From contig MSTD01000002.1 of NCBI GenBank assembly GCA_001942045.1, positions 62,001 through 126,000 of the forward strand: DNA of 64,000 nucleotides, written 5' to 3'. The notes under the pieces were generated by a model. That model did no database searches. It had not been told where the DNA came from and saw nothing but the letters and a program-made list of their open reading frames with translations. This document shows positions 50,013 through 58,324 of the stretch, piece after piece. The stretch's first letter is position 1. Every line of letters starts with the position of its first letter. The DNA is from Mycolicibacterium porcinum. GTDB taxonomy: Bacteria > Actinomycetota > Actinomycetes > Mycobacteriales > Mycobacteriaceae. A program made the translations under genes and the position numbers.

Positions 50013-50848
50013 CAGCTCTCCTTGAATTCGCCGAAGAAGAACTCCGCGGCATTGTTGTAGAGATAGTTGTCCAGTACGTCGTCCGGTAAGTCGAGCGCAA
50101 GCGCCTCAGGCACGACGCGCTGCATCCGCAGTACGGGGAAGTCCGAGGCGAAGATGATCTTGTTCTTTCCGCGCGTGCGCATGAAATGCAGCAGTGACTC
50201 CGGCAGCCGTTTGGGCGACCAGGCCGACGTCATCAACCGTAGGTTCTGGTATTTGATCAGCATCCGAATCGCGATGTCCCACCACGGATCCGCACCGTGG
50301 ATCATGCACAGCTTCAATTCCGGGAACCGCACGCACACCCGGTCCAGGTGGATGGGGTTCTGCACCTCACCGGGAATCGGCGGCCCGGGCATGCCCGTGT
50401 TGACGCACAACGGCAGCTCCATCTCGGCGCACTTGGTGTACAGCGGGTAGTACACCGCATCGCTCGGCGGGTACTGCCCATCGCCCCAGAAGCTCGGTCC
50501 GACAACGGCATACGCCACCGGAAGGTCCGCCACTACCGCGGCGAGCTCACGCAGCGACGGGATGGGCCGCAACAGGTTGACCCCGCCGATTGCCAGCGCG
50601 AACCGGTCGGGATGAGCCTCGACGAACTTCCGCGCCGTCACCGATGGTTTCGCCAACGAATCCATCAGGATGGCCTTCTGCACCCGGTGGGCATCCATCT
50701 CGTCGAGCATCTCCGCCAGATCGATGGGGTCGTACATCGACTGCGGGCCCTTGAAGTAATCGTCGCGCACCTTCTTCATGAAGGTGGGCTGGTTCTCGGT
50801 CTCACCGAAGTGCACGTTGGCCAGACAGTCAATCACCTTGTAATTCAT
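50012..50848 (-). CDS. Amidohydrolase family protein (short form)
   Basis: Amidohydro_2-type protein of 278 residues, shorter than its three relatives in the island. The metal site is less typical: VIDCLANVHFGETEN at the N-terminus instead of DxH, with CMIHGADPWW, and FASDFPVLRM near the C-terminus. ATG 50848 overlaps the stop of the ligase gene by 4 bp (ATGA). In the operon order crotonase - amidohydrolase - ligase - amidohydrolase - dehydrogenase pair. A decarboxylase or C-C hydrolase role is inferred. Confidence 0.8.
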   Translation of the reverse strand: MNYKVIDCLANVHFGETENQPTFMKKVRDDYFKGPQSMYDPIDLAEMLDEMDAHRVQKAILMDSLAKPSVTARKFVEAHPDRFALAIGGVNLLRPIPSLRELAAVVADLPVAYAVVGPSFWGDGQYPPSDAVYYPLYTKCAEMELPLCVNTGMPGPPIPGEVQNPIHLDRVCVRFPELKLCMIHGADPWWDIAIRMLIKYQNLRLMTSAWSPKRLPESLLHFMRTRGKNKIIFASDFPVLRMQRVVPEALALDLPDDVLDNYLYNNAAEFFFGEFKES

Positions 50849-52461
50849 GCTTTTATCTCCGCCTGTTGCGACGCCAGGTTCTTCGCCCAGCGGTAATCAG
50901 CCTTGCCGTTGCCGAGTCTGCGGATCTCCTCGACGAACAGCACGTCCTTGGGCAGTTTGAACCGGGCCAACCGGGTTGCGCAGTGTTCCCGCAGCGCGTC
51001 GGCGTCGACCGCGTCGCGCACGGCCACCAGGGCCACCAACTCCTCGCCCCACCGCTCACTGGGCCGGCCGACTGCCAGGGCATCCACCACGTGAGGGTGT
51101 CCCCGGAGGACGTCCTCGATCTCCTCGACGAACACCTTCTCCCCACCGGTGTTGACCACCAGCGAATCCCGGCCCAGTAGGCGCAGGGTACCGTCGGCAT
51201 CGAGCGAGGCGCGGTCCCCCGAGACCACCACGCGTTCACCGGCCACTTCGGGGAAGGTCTTGGCCGTCGCCGCCTCGTCGTTGAAGTAGCCGAGCGGGAT
51301 CCGGCCGTTGCGCGCCACCCAGCCCACCTCGACGTCGCCGGGATCCAAGAACCGGGAGTAGTCGTCGGCGAGCACCAGGCCGCCCGCCCGCAACTGGAAG
51401 GTTTCGGCTGTCGGGGTTTCGCGCTGGGTGTGGCCGAATCCCATGTTGCCGGTCTCCGAGGAACCGAACCCGTTGATGACGGTGATCTGCGGGAGGTGTT
51501 TCAGCAGTGCGCGTTGATGTTTCGGATTGGTGGCGGCACCGCCGGTGCCGATCGCAAACATCGAAGAGAGGTCGTAGGAGCGCCGCCCCAATTCCTCGAC
51601 AATCGGTCCGGCGTAGGCGTCGCCCACCATCGTCATCAGCCCGATCTTCTCCCGCTGTGCGGTTTCGAGCACCGTACGCGGGTCGAAGCGTGGCTTGGTG
51701 TCGTGCAGCACCACAGTCTGACCGGACAGCAGGCCGGAGAACGCGGTCCACATCCCGGCGGCATGCATCAACGGCGACACCGCGAACCACGGCGGCCCGG
51801 CGTTGGCCACCTTGGCGTGGATCTCGCTCACCTGGTCGTGGTCGGCGCCGTTCATCGATGACACGTAGATGTCGCCCTGGCGCCACATCACCCCTTTGGG
51901 ACGGCCGGTCGTGCCGCCCGTGCAGACCATGAGCAGATCATCGGGTGAAGGGGTAACGCCGCGGTCGGTATCCCCCTGCGCCAGCGCATCTTCCAGTGTC
52001 ACGGTATTCGGCAGCTCGGTACCGTCGCCGTCGTCGACGGAGATCAGCACCTCGGCGACACCATCACCGAGCACGTCGGCGAACTTGTCCCCGAGGGAGC
52101 GGTGGTAGATCACCGCACGCGGTTTCAGGTAGGCCAGCAGATCGGCCACCTCGCCCGGTGTGTAGTAGTAGTTCACGTTCACCGGGACCGTGCGCGCCTT
52201 GAGGCAGCCGATCACCATCTCGGGGTACCGGTCGTTGTGCATGACCAGCGCGACGACGTCCTGACCGCATTCCCAGCGGTTCAGATCCCGACGTTCCCGG
52301 AATACACCCAACCCGCGCGAGGCGAGGAAGTTCGCCAGCCGGCTGGTGAGGTCAGCGCCCTGCGCGAAGGTGGTGCGGCGATCTCCGCACACCGTCATCT
52401 CACGGTCGGGCACCGCCTCGGCGATCGCATCGACGACGGCGCCGATCGTCCATTCGGCCAT
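50845..52461 (-). CDS. Acyl-CoA synthetase (AMP-forming, FadD type)
   Basis: ANL-family ligase of 538 residues and a paralogue of the product at 34232. The P-loop is CTGGTTGRPKGVMWRQ (about residues 180-195), GFGSSETG lies near 325, GDRAS contains the conserved Asp, and the C-terminal Lys is in LGNGKADYRW. It has the same RTVPVNVNYYYTPGEV-type segment as FadD19-like enzymes. ATG 52461, 8 bp after the upstream amidohydrolase gene. It supplies the CoA ester for the dehydrogenase pair encoded downstream in the same operon. Confidence 0.87.
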   Translation of the reverse strand: MAEWTIGAVVDAIAEAVPDREMTVCGDRRTTFAQGADLTSRLANFLASRGLGVFRERRDLNRWECGQDVVALVMHNDRYPEMVIGCLKARTVPVNVNYYYTPGEVADLLAYLKPRAVIYHRSLGDKFADVLGDGVAEVLISVDDGDGTELPNTVTLEDALAQGDTDRGVTPSPDDLLMVCTGGTTGRPKGVMWRQGDIYVSSMNGADHDQVSEIHAKVANAGPPWFAVSPLMHAAGMWTAFSGLLSGQTVVLHDTKPRFDPRTVLETAQREKIGLMTMVGDAYAGPIVEELGRRSYDLSSMFAIGTGGAATNPKHQRALLKHLPQITVINGFGSSETGNMGFGHTQRETPTAETFQLRAGGLVLADDYSRFLDPGDVEVGWVARNGRIPLGYFNDEAATAKTFPEVAGERVVVSGDRASLDADGTLRLLGRDSLVVNTGGEKVFVEEIEDVLRGHPHVVDALAVGRPSERWGEELVALVAVRDAVDADALREHCATRLARFKLPKDVLFVEEIRRLGNGKADYRWAKNLASQQAEIKA

Positions 52462-52469
52462 GGCGGCGG

Positions 52470-53717
52470 CTAGACCGACACCAGACCCGCGACACCAGGC
52501 GCGGTCCGGGTCGGATCACCGAGAAGCTCGAGAGCGTTGTCCCGCATGACTTTCCGGGTGTCCTCGAGGCTGAACTCCGGGAACTGCGGGATGTCGGCGG
52601 TGAAGGTCGTCGGGTCGGCCAGGCCCTCGCCGTGCGGCCAGTCCGAGCCGAACAGAATCTTGTCCACACCGATGGTGTCAGCGAGCAGCTTCACGTCGTC
52701 CTCGTAGTACGGCGCGATCCAGACGTTGTTGCGCAGCTGTTCGACCGGATCCTCCTTGAAGTGGTACGGCGCATTGTTGGCCGCCTTCTTCAGCCGCTTG
52801 ATCAGCCGGTAGACGAAGTACGAGCCGTTCTCGATGCTGCACACCTTGAGTTTCGGATGCCGGGTGAACACCTGGTGCACGATCATCGAGGCCATGGTGT
52901 CGTGGATCGCGCGGTCATCCATGATCACCATGTCGAGCGGATCCCGCTTGCCGAATCCCTTGAATACTCCGCTGCCGCCCCACAGCGCCGGGATCGCCAT
53001 GTACCCGGAGTCGGACAGATGGAACACCACGGCGACACCGGCCTCGGCCAGACGGGCCCACACCGGATCGTGCGACGGGTCCCCCAGGGACCGCGGCCGG
53101 ACCGCGCCCGGGACCGGGGCGGGCCGCACACACACCAGCTTTGCGCCGCGGCCGATCACGAACTCGACTTCTTCGACCGCCTTCACCGGGTCCGCCAGCG
53201 AGATGATGGGTGCGGATACGAACCGTCCGTCGGGCCGGTCAAAGCCCCAGTCCTCGTCCAGCCACAGGTTGAAAGCGTGGACTGAAGCCATGGTGGCCTC
53301 GATGTCGTGCTTGAGCCCCTCCTCCACGCCACACGCGAAAGTCGGCAGCATGAACACGGTTTCGAGGCGCTGACGGTCGAGCACCTTCACCCGGGCATCG
53401 CGATTCTGGTATTCGGGGTGATCGGAGAGCCGGTCGACCTTCATCAGGGAAGCCGGGTCCACCCCTTCGGGGATCTCGCCGCGGAACAGCAGGTCCAGAC
53501 AGCCCGGCTCGATGATCGGGTCGAATGTCGGGTTGGGGATGAAGTGGTTGACCGTGCCGCCCATCACCGCCAACGTCCGTTTGCCGTCCTGCACCATCTG
53601 CACACCACGGCTCCGGAACTCCTTGGGCAGGTGCCGGGTGAACGCATCGATCGGCTCGTAGTAGTGGTTGTCGACGTCGACGGCGAGGTACGGAAGCCGT
53701 TCGGGAGCTTCGGTCAT
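52470..53717 (-). CDS. Amidohydrolase family protein
   Basis: TIM-barrel metallohydrolase/decarboxylase of 415 residues. The N-terminal site is VDVDNHYYEPIDAF (about residues 13-26), a barrel His is in VVFHLSDSGY, and the C-terminal acid is in FGSDWPHGEG (about 363). The pattern is close to the protein at 45834 (DADQHMYE and FGSDYPHPEG). ATG 53717, 4 bp after the crotonase stop. Second gene of the operon behind operator K. Confidence 0.85.
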   Translation of the reverse strand: MTEAPERLPYLAVDVDNHYYEPIDAFTRHLPKEFRSRGVQMVQDGKRTLAVMGGTVNHFIPNPTFDPIIEPGCLDLLFRGEIPEGVDPASLMKVDRLSDHPEYQNRDARVKVLDRQRLETVFMLPTFACGVEEGLKHDIEATMASVHAFNLWLDEDWGFDRPDGRFVSAPIISLADPVKAVEEVEFVIGRGAKLVCVRPAPVPGAVRPRSLGDPSHDPVWARLAEAGVAVVFHLSDSGYMAIPALWGGSGVFKGFGKRDPLDMVIMDDRAIHDTMASMIVHQVFTRHPKLKVCSIENGSYFVYRLIKRLKKAANNAPYHFKEDPVEQLRNNVWIAPYYEDDVKLLADTIGVDKILFGSDWPHGEGLADPTTFTADIPQFPEFSLEDTRKVMRDNALELLGDPTRTAPGVAGLVSV

Positions 53718-53721
53718 GTCA

Positions 53722-54543
53722 TCAACCTTCTTTCAGGGGCGGGAAATTCGGGGGCCGTTTCTCGAAGAATGCGGTGATGCCCTCGATCAGGTCGGGGCGA
53801 ACCATGGACTCGTGCATGAGCTTCTCGGCCCGGTCACTGACGTCGGCGGCGTTGTCATTGGCGTCGCCGTAGAGCTGGCGCTTGATCACCGCCATCGATG
53901 CCGGAGAGCAGTTGCGGGCCAGATCTGTGGCGTACTCCAGGGCGCGGCGCAGTAGATCCTCCGGTGCCACAACCTCTTTCACCAGTCCGAGCTGGGCGGC
54001 TTCCTCAGCCAAGAAGGTCCGGCCACTCAACAGCAGGTCCGCCGAGGCGCCCCAGCCCGCCAGTCGCGGCAGGATCCAGGTGATGCCGTACTCCCCGATC
54101 AGCCCGCGGCGGGGGAAGGCGGTGGCGAATTTCGCTCCGGCAGCGGCGAAACGGACGTCGCACATCAACGCGTGCGTGAGCCCGATCCCGACGCAGGCGC
54201 CGTTGATCGCGGCGACGACCGGCGTGCGCAGTTCGGTGAGGAAATGCGGGTGGCGCTCGCCGACGATCTTGCTGACATCGGTGTCCTCGTTGATGCCGGC
54301 ACCCAGGTCCTGCATGGCGCCCATGTAGGCACCGGCGCAGAATCCGCGCCCGCTCCCGGTCAGCACGATCGCCCGAACCGCCGGATCGGCTTCGGCGCGA
54401 TCGAAACTCGCGTAGACGCCGGCGGAGATGTCCGCACCCCAGGAGTTCAGCCGGTCCGGGCGGTTCAGCGTGATGACGGCGACGCCGGCATCCGTCGTCT
54501 CATAGAGAACCGCATCGGTCCCCACGCTGTCGGCGACCGTCAT
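53722..54543 (-). CDS. Enoyl-CoA hydratase/isomerase family protein
   Basis: Crotonase of 273 residues. It has VITLNRPDRLNSW, the oxyanion loop GRGFCAGAYMGAM and AINGACVGIGLTHAL. The first hydratase Glu (GGxxE) is not kept (Thr in that position), while GLIGEYGITWILPRL provides an acid in the place used by isomerase-like members. It is therefore more likely an isomerase or other crotonase than a standard hydratase. ATG 54543. First gene of a six-gene operon running to 47791, with operator K 44 bp upstream. Confidence 0.83.
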   Translation of the reverse strand: MTVADSVGTDAVLYETTDAGVAVITLNRPDRLNSWGADISAGVYASFDRAEADPAVRAIVLTGSGRGFCAGAYMGAMQDLGAGINEDTDVSKIVGERHPHFLTELRTPVVAAINGACVGIGLTHALMCDVRFAAAGAKFATAFPRRGLIGEYGITWILPRLAGWGASADLLLSGRTFLAEEAAQLGLVKEVVAPEDLLRRALEYATDLARNCSPASMAVIKRQLYGDANDNAADVSDRAEKLMHESMVRPDLIEGITAFFEKRPPNFPPLKEG

Positions 54544-54587
54544 GCGCCGCTACCTCCCCGAAGCCACCCCAGCCGTTCAGACATACA

Positions 54588-54606
54588 TACTGTATACCTA
54601 TCGGTA
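54588..54606. promoter_or_regulatory. Island operator K
   Basis: TACTGT-ATACCTA-TCGGTA, 44 bp upstream of the crotonase gene that heads the six-gene operon 54543-47791. Confidence 0.7.
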
Positions 54607-54655
54607 GCGCCTTCCGCAAGCCTGGCCTTGCGGCTGCGACCTGCACAAAGACGGT

Positions 54656-55663
54656 TCAGCAGTCGATCAAACCGAGCTTCCGATAAGCGGTCTCGATCTG
54701 AGCCTTCGCCGCGTCCGGCAGCAGCGCCTGGGGCGGACGGGAATGCGGGTAGTCGCCGATGGGCAGTCCCAGTACAGAGGCCGCGTGCTTGAACGCATCG
54801 GCCCAGTGGGTGAAGTACTCGGCGCGACCCGGATAGCAGGTGAACCATGACCCCATATCGAGGTTGAACTGGTCCAGTCCGGACTCCCGGCCGAAGTCCA
54901 TCGCCTCGATGAGCCGGTCGGCGTACACCAGGTCCCAGTATTCGGTGAAGATGCGGCGTTGCGGGGTTTCGTACAGGTACCCGGCCGTGCCCAGCTGGGC
55001 CGGGCACACGATGCCCTCGCGAAGCCAGCCCGCCCGGTACACGGTGGTGTCGCATTCCCAGACCGCCAAGTACGGCGCCAGCTCATGGAGACGACGACTC
55101 GCCGCCGGCCGGAAGGCGCCCTCCTTGGTGGCGCACACCGCCGGGATCGCCTCAGCGATCCGGGCACCTTCGTCCGGTGTGAGGACATAACCGGAGGACG
55201 GCGAGTTGAACATCCCGAGGGCGATGTCCGTGCGGTCGGCGACGTATCGGAAGAAGCGCAGAACACCCTCGCCTGCGTGCGCCTCCATCATCGGCGTCTG
55301 GATATAGACGATGTCGGCGCCGGCCTGCTGTGCATGGAGGGTGAGCTCCAGGCAGTCTTTGGCCGAGGTTGCCGCGGTGCAGGCCTGGATCACAACATCG
55401 GGGTTGGCGCGCCGCCCTTCTTCGATCGCCACCTCGAGGAGTTGCTTGCGCTCGGCCAGGGTCAGCGCCCAGAACTCGGCCAAACCGCTGGTACACCACA
55501 GCATCTGGTGGCTCAGGTCGCCGACGCAGTAGCGCACGAGATACCGGTACGCGTCCCAGTCGATATCGTCGCCGTCGACGCCGCTGAACGGGGTGTACAG
55601 CGAATCGCCGATTCCGCGCAGCGCATGGCGGGCCCACTCCCGCGCTTCGCCTGCCGTTGCCAT
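54656..55663 (-). CDS. Dihydrodipicolinate synthase family protein (DapA-fold aldolase/hydratase-aldolase)
   Basis: Class I aldolase-fold protein of 335 residues. The Schiff-base Lys is in AVCATKEGAF (about residue 170). The usual YNxP motif with catalytic Tyr reads MFNSPSSGYVL, with Phe at the Tyr position. The family includes hydratase-aldolases of aromatic pathways that cleave arylidene-pyruvates, besides DapA and sugar-acid lyases. ATG 55663 after AGGGGG; the stop of the SDR gene lies 7 bp upstream. Last gene of a crotonase-SDR-DapA operon behind operator L. A carbon-carbon lyase step is inferred. Confidence 0.8.
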   Translation of the reverse strand: MATAGEAREWARHALRGIGDSLYTPFSGVDGDDIDWDAYRYLVRYCVGDLSHQMLWCTSGLAEFWALTLAERKQLLEVAIEEGRRANPDVVIQACTAATSAKDCLELTLHAQQAGADIVYIQTPMMEAHAGEGVLRFFRYVADRTDIALGMFNSPSSGYVLTPDEGARIAEAIPAVCATKEGAFRPAASRRLHELAPYLAVWECDTTVYRAGWLREGIVCPAQLGTAGYLYETPQRRIFTEYWDLVYADRLIEAMDFGRESGLDQFNLDMGSWFTCYPGRAEYFTHWADAFKHAASVLGLPIGDYPHSRPPQALLPDAAKAQIETAYRKLGLIDC

Positions 55664-55670
55664 ACGCCCC

Positions 55671-56465
55671 CTAGATGAAGTCCGATCCACCGTCCACGTT
55701 GACGTTTGCACCCGTCATGTATGAATTGCGCTTGGATGCGAGAAATGCTGCGACCGGCCCGATTTCGCTGGGGAGGCCGGCACGCGGCAAGTGGGCCGGA
55801 TGCCCGAAATGCTCGTCGATGGCCGCCATCAATGCATACGGGTCGTTGCCGTCGACACCGACGGTGTCAGCCCAACCACGCAGCGCTTCCGACGAGATGC
55901 TGCCCGGGGACACCACATTGACCATGATCTCGTCCTTGGCCAGCAACAGCGACAGGTTCTTGGATACGCTGTTCACCGCCGCCTTGGCCGCCGTGTAGGC
56001 CGGCAGCCGGGTGCTCTGCCGCTGGGTGGAATGGGCCGAGAAGTTGACGACGCGCGCCCATTCGGCCTTGCGCAGCAACGGCAATGCTGCCCGCACACAC
56101 CGCACCATGCCCATCAGACCGGCATCGAACGCTTCCTGCCACTGATCGTCGGTCAACTCCTCGAAGTTGCCCGCGGCGCCCGGGCCGACCGTGTTGATCA
56201 AGGCGTTGATCTCACCCCAGCGTTCCCCCACCGTGGCGAAGGCCCGCTCGACCTGGGAGCTGTCCGACGTGTCGGCGACGATCGGCAGCGCCTCCGGCGA
56301 TCCGAGGCGGGTCAGCTCCGTTGCGGCCGCGTCGAGCACGTCGCGGGAACGACCCACGATCGCGATCCGCGCGCCGTCCTCGGCCAGGCACTGCGCCGTC
56401 GCGAAGCCCATCCCGCGGCCACCGCCCACGACGATGGTGGCCGCACCTGCGAATCCCAGATCCAT
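55671..56465 (-). CDS. Short-chain dehydrogenase/reductase
   Basis: SDR of 264 residues. The cofactor motif VVGGGRGMGFATAQCL is near the N-terminus, with IVGRSRDVL suggesting NADP. NTVGPG stands in for NAG, and the catalytic residues are in VNFSAHSTQ and YTAAKAA. The C-terminal GANVNVDGGSDF is typical of FabG-like SDRs. ATG 56465, 7 bp after the crotonase gene. Middle gene of the operon behind operator L; it probably oxidises or reduces a 3-hydroxy/3-keto intermediate. Confidence 0.84.
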   Translation of the reverse strand: MDLGFAGAATIVVGGGRGMGFATAQCLAEDGARIAIVGRSRDVLDAAATELTRLGSPEALPIVADTSDSSQVERAFATVGERWGEINALINTVGPGAAGNFEELTDDQWQEAFDAGLMGMVRCVRAALPLLRKAEWARVVNFSAHSTQRQSTRLPAYTAAKAAVNSVSKNLSLLLAKDEIMVNVVSPGSISSEALRGWADTVGVDGNDPYALMAAIDEHFGHPAHLPRAGLPSEIGPVAAFLASKRNSYMTGANVNVDGGSDFI

Positions 56466-56472
56466 GGGGTGG

Positions 56473-57234
56473 TCAGGAACCGGTCCAATTAGGGGCGCGC
56501 TTCTCGGCGAAGGCGATGGCCCCCTCCTTGGCGTCGTTCGAGGAGAACACCGGCCCGAGCAGTTCGCCCTGCTTCTTCCACATCTCGTCGGCCGACCACT
56601 CCGAGGACGAGGCGATGATCTCCTTGGTCACCGCCACGGCCAGCGGACCATTGGCCGTGATCCGATCGGCGAGCTCGAGCGCGCCGTCGAGCGCGCCACC
56701 GGGTTCGGTCAGCTTGTTGACGAAACCCCACGCGGCGGCTTCCTCGGCGGTGAAGCTGTCTCCGGTGAGCGCGAGCTCCATCGCCTTCTGGTACGGGATG
56801 CGTTGGTGCAGCCGCAGCAGTCCACCACCGCCCGCCACCAGACCACGCTTGACCTCGGGAATGCCGAACTTGGCGACCTTGGAGGCCACCACCAGATCGG
56901 TCGCCAGCACCAACTCGGTACCGCCGGCGAGTGCGAACCCTTCGACGGCGGCGATCAGCGGCTTACGCGGTGGGCGCTCGGTGAACCCCGCCCCGCGACC
57001 CGGCACATACGGCAGCTCACCCGAAGCGAACGCTTTGAGGTCCATGCCGGCGCAGAAGTTTCCACCCGCACCCGTGAGGACGGCCACCGACAGCTCGGGG
57101 GTGTCGTCGAGTTCGTCCATGGCATCGGCGAGCCCCTGCACCACCGCGAGGTTGAACGCGTTGCGCGCTTCCGGACGATTGATCGTGATGACGAGCGTGC
57201 GACCCCGACGCTCCCGCAGAACTACTTCCGACAC
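56473..57234 (-). CDS. Enoyl-CoA hydratase (crotonase with both catalytic Glu)
   Basis: Crotonase of 253 residues. It has VITINRPEARNAFNL, GAGGNFCAGMDLKAF (oxyanion loop), GFALAGGTELVLATD with the first Glu and FGIPEVKRGLVAGGGG with the second Glu, so a real hydratase is expected. GTG 57234 is chosen, since AAGGGA lies seven bases upstream; a TTG at 57237 is adjacent. First gene of the crotonase-SDR-DapA operon. Operator L lies 44 bp upstream. Confidence 0.87.
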   Translation of the reverse strand: MSEVVLRERRGRTLVITINRPEARNAFNLAVVQGLADAMDELDDTPELSVAVLTGAGGNFCAGMDLKAFASGELPYVPGRGAGFTERPPRKPLIAAVEGFALAGGTELVLATDLVVASKVAKFGIPEVKRGLVAGGGGLLRLHQRIPYQKAMELALTGDSFTAEEAAAWGFVNKLTEPGGALDGALELADRITANGPLAVAVTKEIIASSSEWSADEMWKKQGELLGPVFSSNDAKEGAIAFAEKRAPNWTGS

Positions 57235-57277
57235 CAAATGTCCCTTCGCTCCCGAAGCCCGATAACCCGGAAAAGCC

Positions 57278-57296
57278 TACTATAGGGATTACAGTA
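57278..57296. promoter_or_regulatory. Island operator L
   Basis: TACTAT-AGGGATT-ACAGTA, upstream of the crotonase-SDR-DapA operon (start 57234). One base of the left arm is off consensus. The remainder of the 278-bp gap to TetR 57513 has nothing else that I recognise. Confidence 0.62.
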
Positions 57297-57512
57297 CAAA
57301 GGCGGCACCCCGCCTTGCAGGCTCGAGCGACGCCTCGGCACACACGGGGAAAGGCATCCACGGAAGGGCTACCGGTAAGGTTGACAGCGACAAGACCCCG
57401 CGACACGCGCGCATAGGCGCAGTTCAGGTGGTCCACGGCGGTAAATTCACCTGCGATTGAGCCGCGGCACAGGGACGACCTGAACAGAATCGATTCGATG
57501 GAGGTGCCCGCA

Positions 57513-58262
57513 GTGGCAAAGCAACCGACCGCTGAGAAACGTCAACGGCGCGAACGTGGGTCCATCAATCCTGACGACATCATCGCCGGCGCTTTCGAAC
57601 TCGCTGAGCAGGTGTCGATCGACAACCTCAGCATGCCGCTGCTCGGCAAACACCTCGGCGTCGGTGTCACGAGCATCTACTGGTACTTCCGCAAGAAGGA
57701 CGATCTGCTCAACGCGATGACCGACCGTGCGCTGCGCCAGTTCGTCGTCGCCACCCCCTATGTGGAGGCCAAGGATTGGCGCGAGTCACTGGCCAACCAT
57801 GCCAGGACCATGCGAAAAGCCTTCATGGGTAACCCGATTCTGTGTGATCTCATTCTCATTCGGTCGGCACTGAGCCCGCGCGCCGCGCGCCTGGGGGTAC
57901 AGGAGATGGAGACCGCGATCGCGGGTCTTGTCGAGGCCGGGCTGTCGGTGGAGGACGCCTTCGACACGTATTCGGCGGTGTCGGTGCATGTCCGGGGCTC
58001 GGTGGTGCTGCACCGTCTCTACGAGAAGAACCGGGCGAACGACAACGCGCCCGGCGACTACGAAGAGACGATGACCATCGACCCCGAGGTGACCCCGCTG
58101 CTGGCTCAGGTCACCAGCGAGGGGCACCGCATCGGGGCGGCCGATGAGAAGAACTTCGAGTACGGCCTGGAGTGCATCCTCGACCATGCCGCGGCGCGGA
58201 TCGAGGCGAACGCAGGCAAGGCCAAGAAGACGCCCGCCCGCCGCAAGGCCGCGGCCAGCTGA
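57513..58262 (+). CDS. TetR family regulator, island paralogue 2
   Basis: TetR regulator of 249 residues. The DNA-binding domain (about residues 12-62) carries RRERGSIN, VSIDNLSMPLLGKHLGVGV and TSIYWYFRKKDDLL, nearly identical to the regulator at 39596. The ligand domain diverges more but keeps NPILCDLILIR where the other has NPIMCDLILIR. The C-terminus is Lys/Ala-rich. GTG 57513 is favoured by GGAGGT seven bases before; an ATG at 57498 is the alternative. It is divergent from the operon behind operator L. Likely a second regulator of the same operator class responding to a related ligand. Confidence 0.85.
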   Translation: MAKQPTAEKRQRRERGSINPDDIIAGAFELAEQVSIDNLSMPLLGKHLGVGVTSIYWYFRKKDDLLNAMTDRALRQFVVATPYVEAKDWRESLANHARTMRKAFMGNPILCDLILIRSALSPRAARLGVQEMETAIAGLVEAGLSVEDAFDTYSAVSVHVRGSVVLHRLYEKNRANDNAPGDYEETMTIDPEVTPLLAQVTSEGHRIGAADEKNFEYGLECILDHAAARIEANAGKAKKTPARRKAAAS

Positions 58263-58264
58263 CC

Positions 58265-58311
58265 CTGCGTCCACGGCACATCCTTCTCGGACATACGCGC
58301 CGAGGACGCAG
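58265..58311. terminator. Hairpin between convergent genes
   Basis: Arms CTGCGTCC (58265-58272) and GGACGCAG (58304-58311) between the TetR (+) and thiolase (-) genes. The loop is long and partly structured; no U-tract. Confidence 0.4.
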
Positions 58312-58324
58312 AGCCGACCGTGCT

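Noticed and set aside
53882..55678. Plus-strand frames opposite the crotonase and DapA-like genes
   Set aside because: They are shadows; the minus-strand genes have motifs and coupled starts.
57498..57512. ATG 57498 as start of TetR paralogue 2
   Set aside because: GGAGGT lies downstream of this ATG and at good distance to GTG 57513, which also matches the start of homology with the other paralogue.
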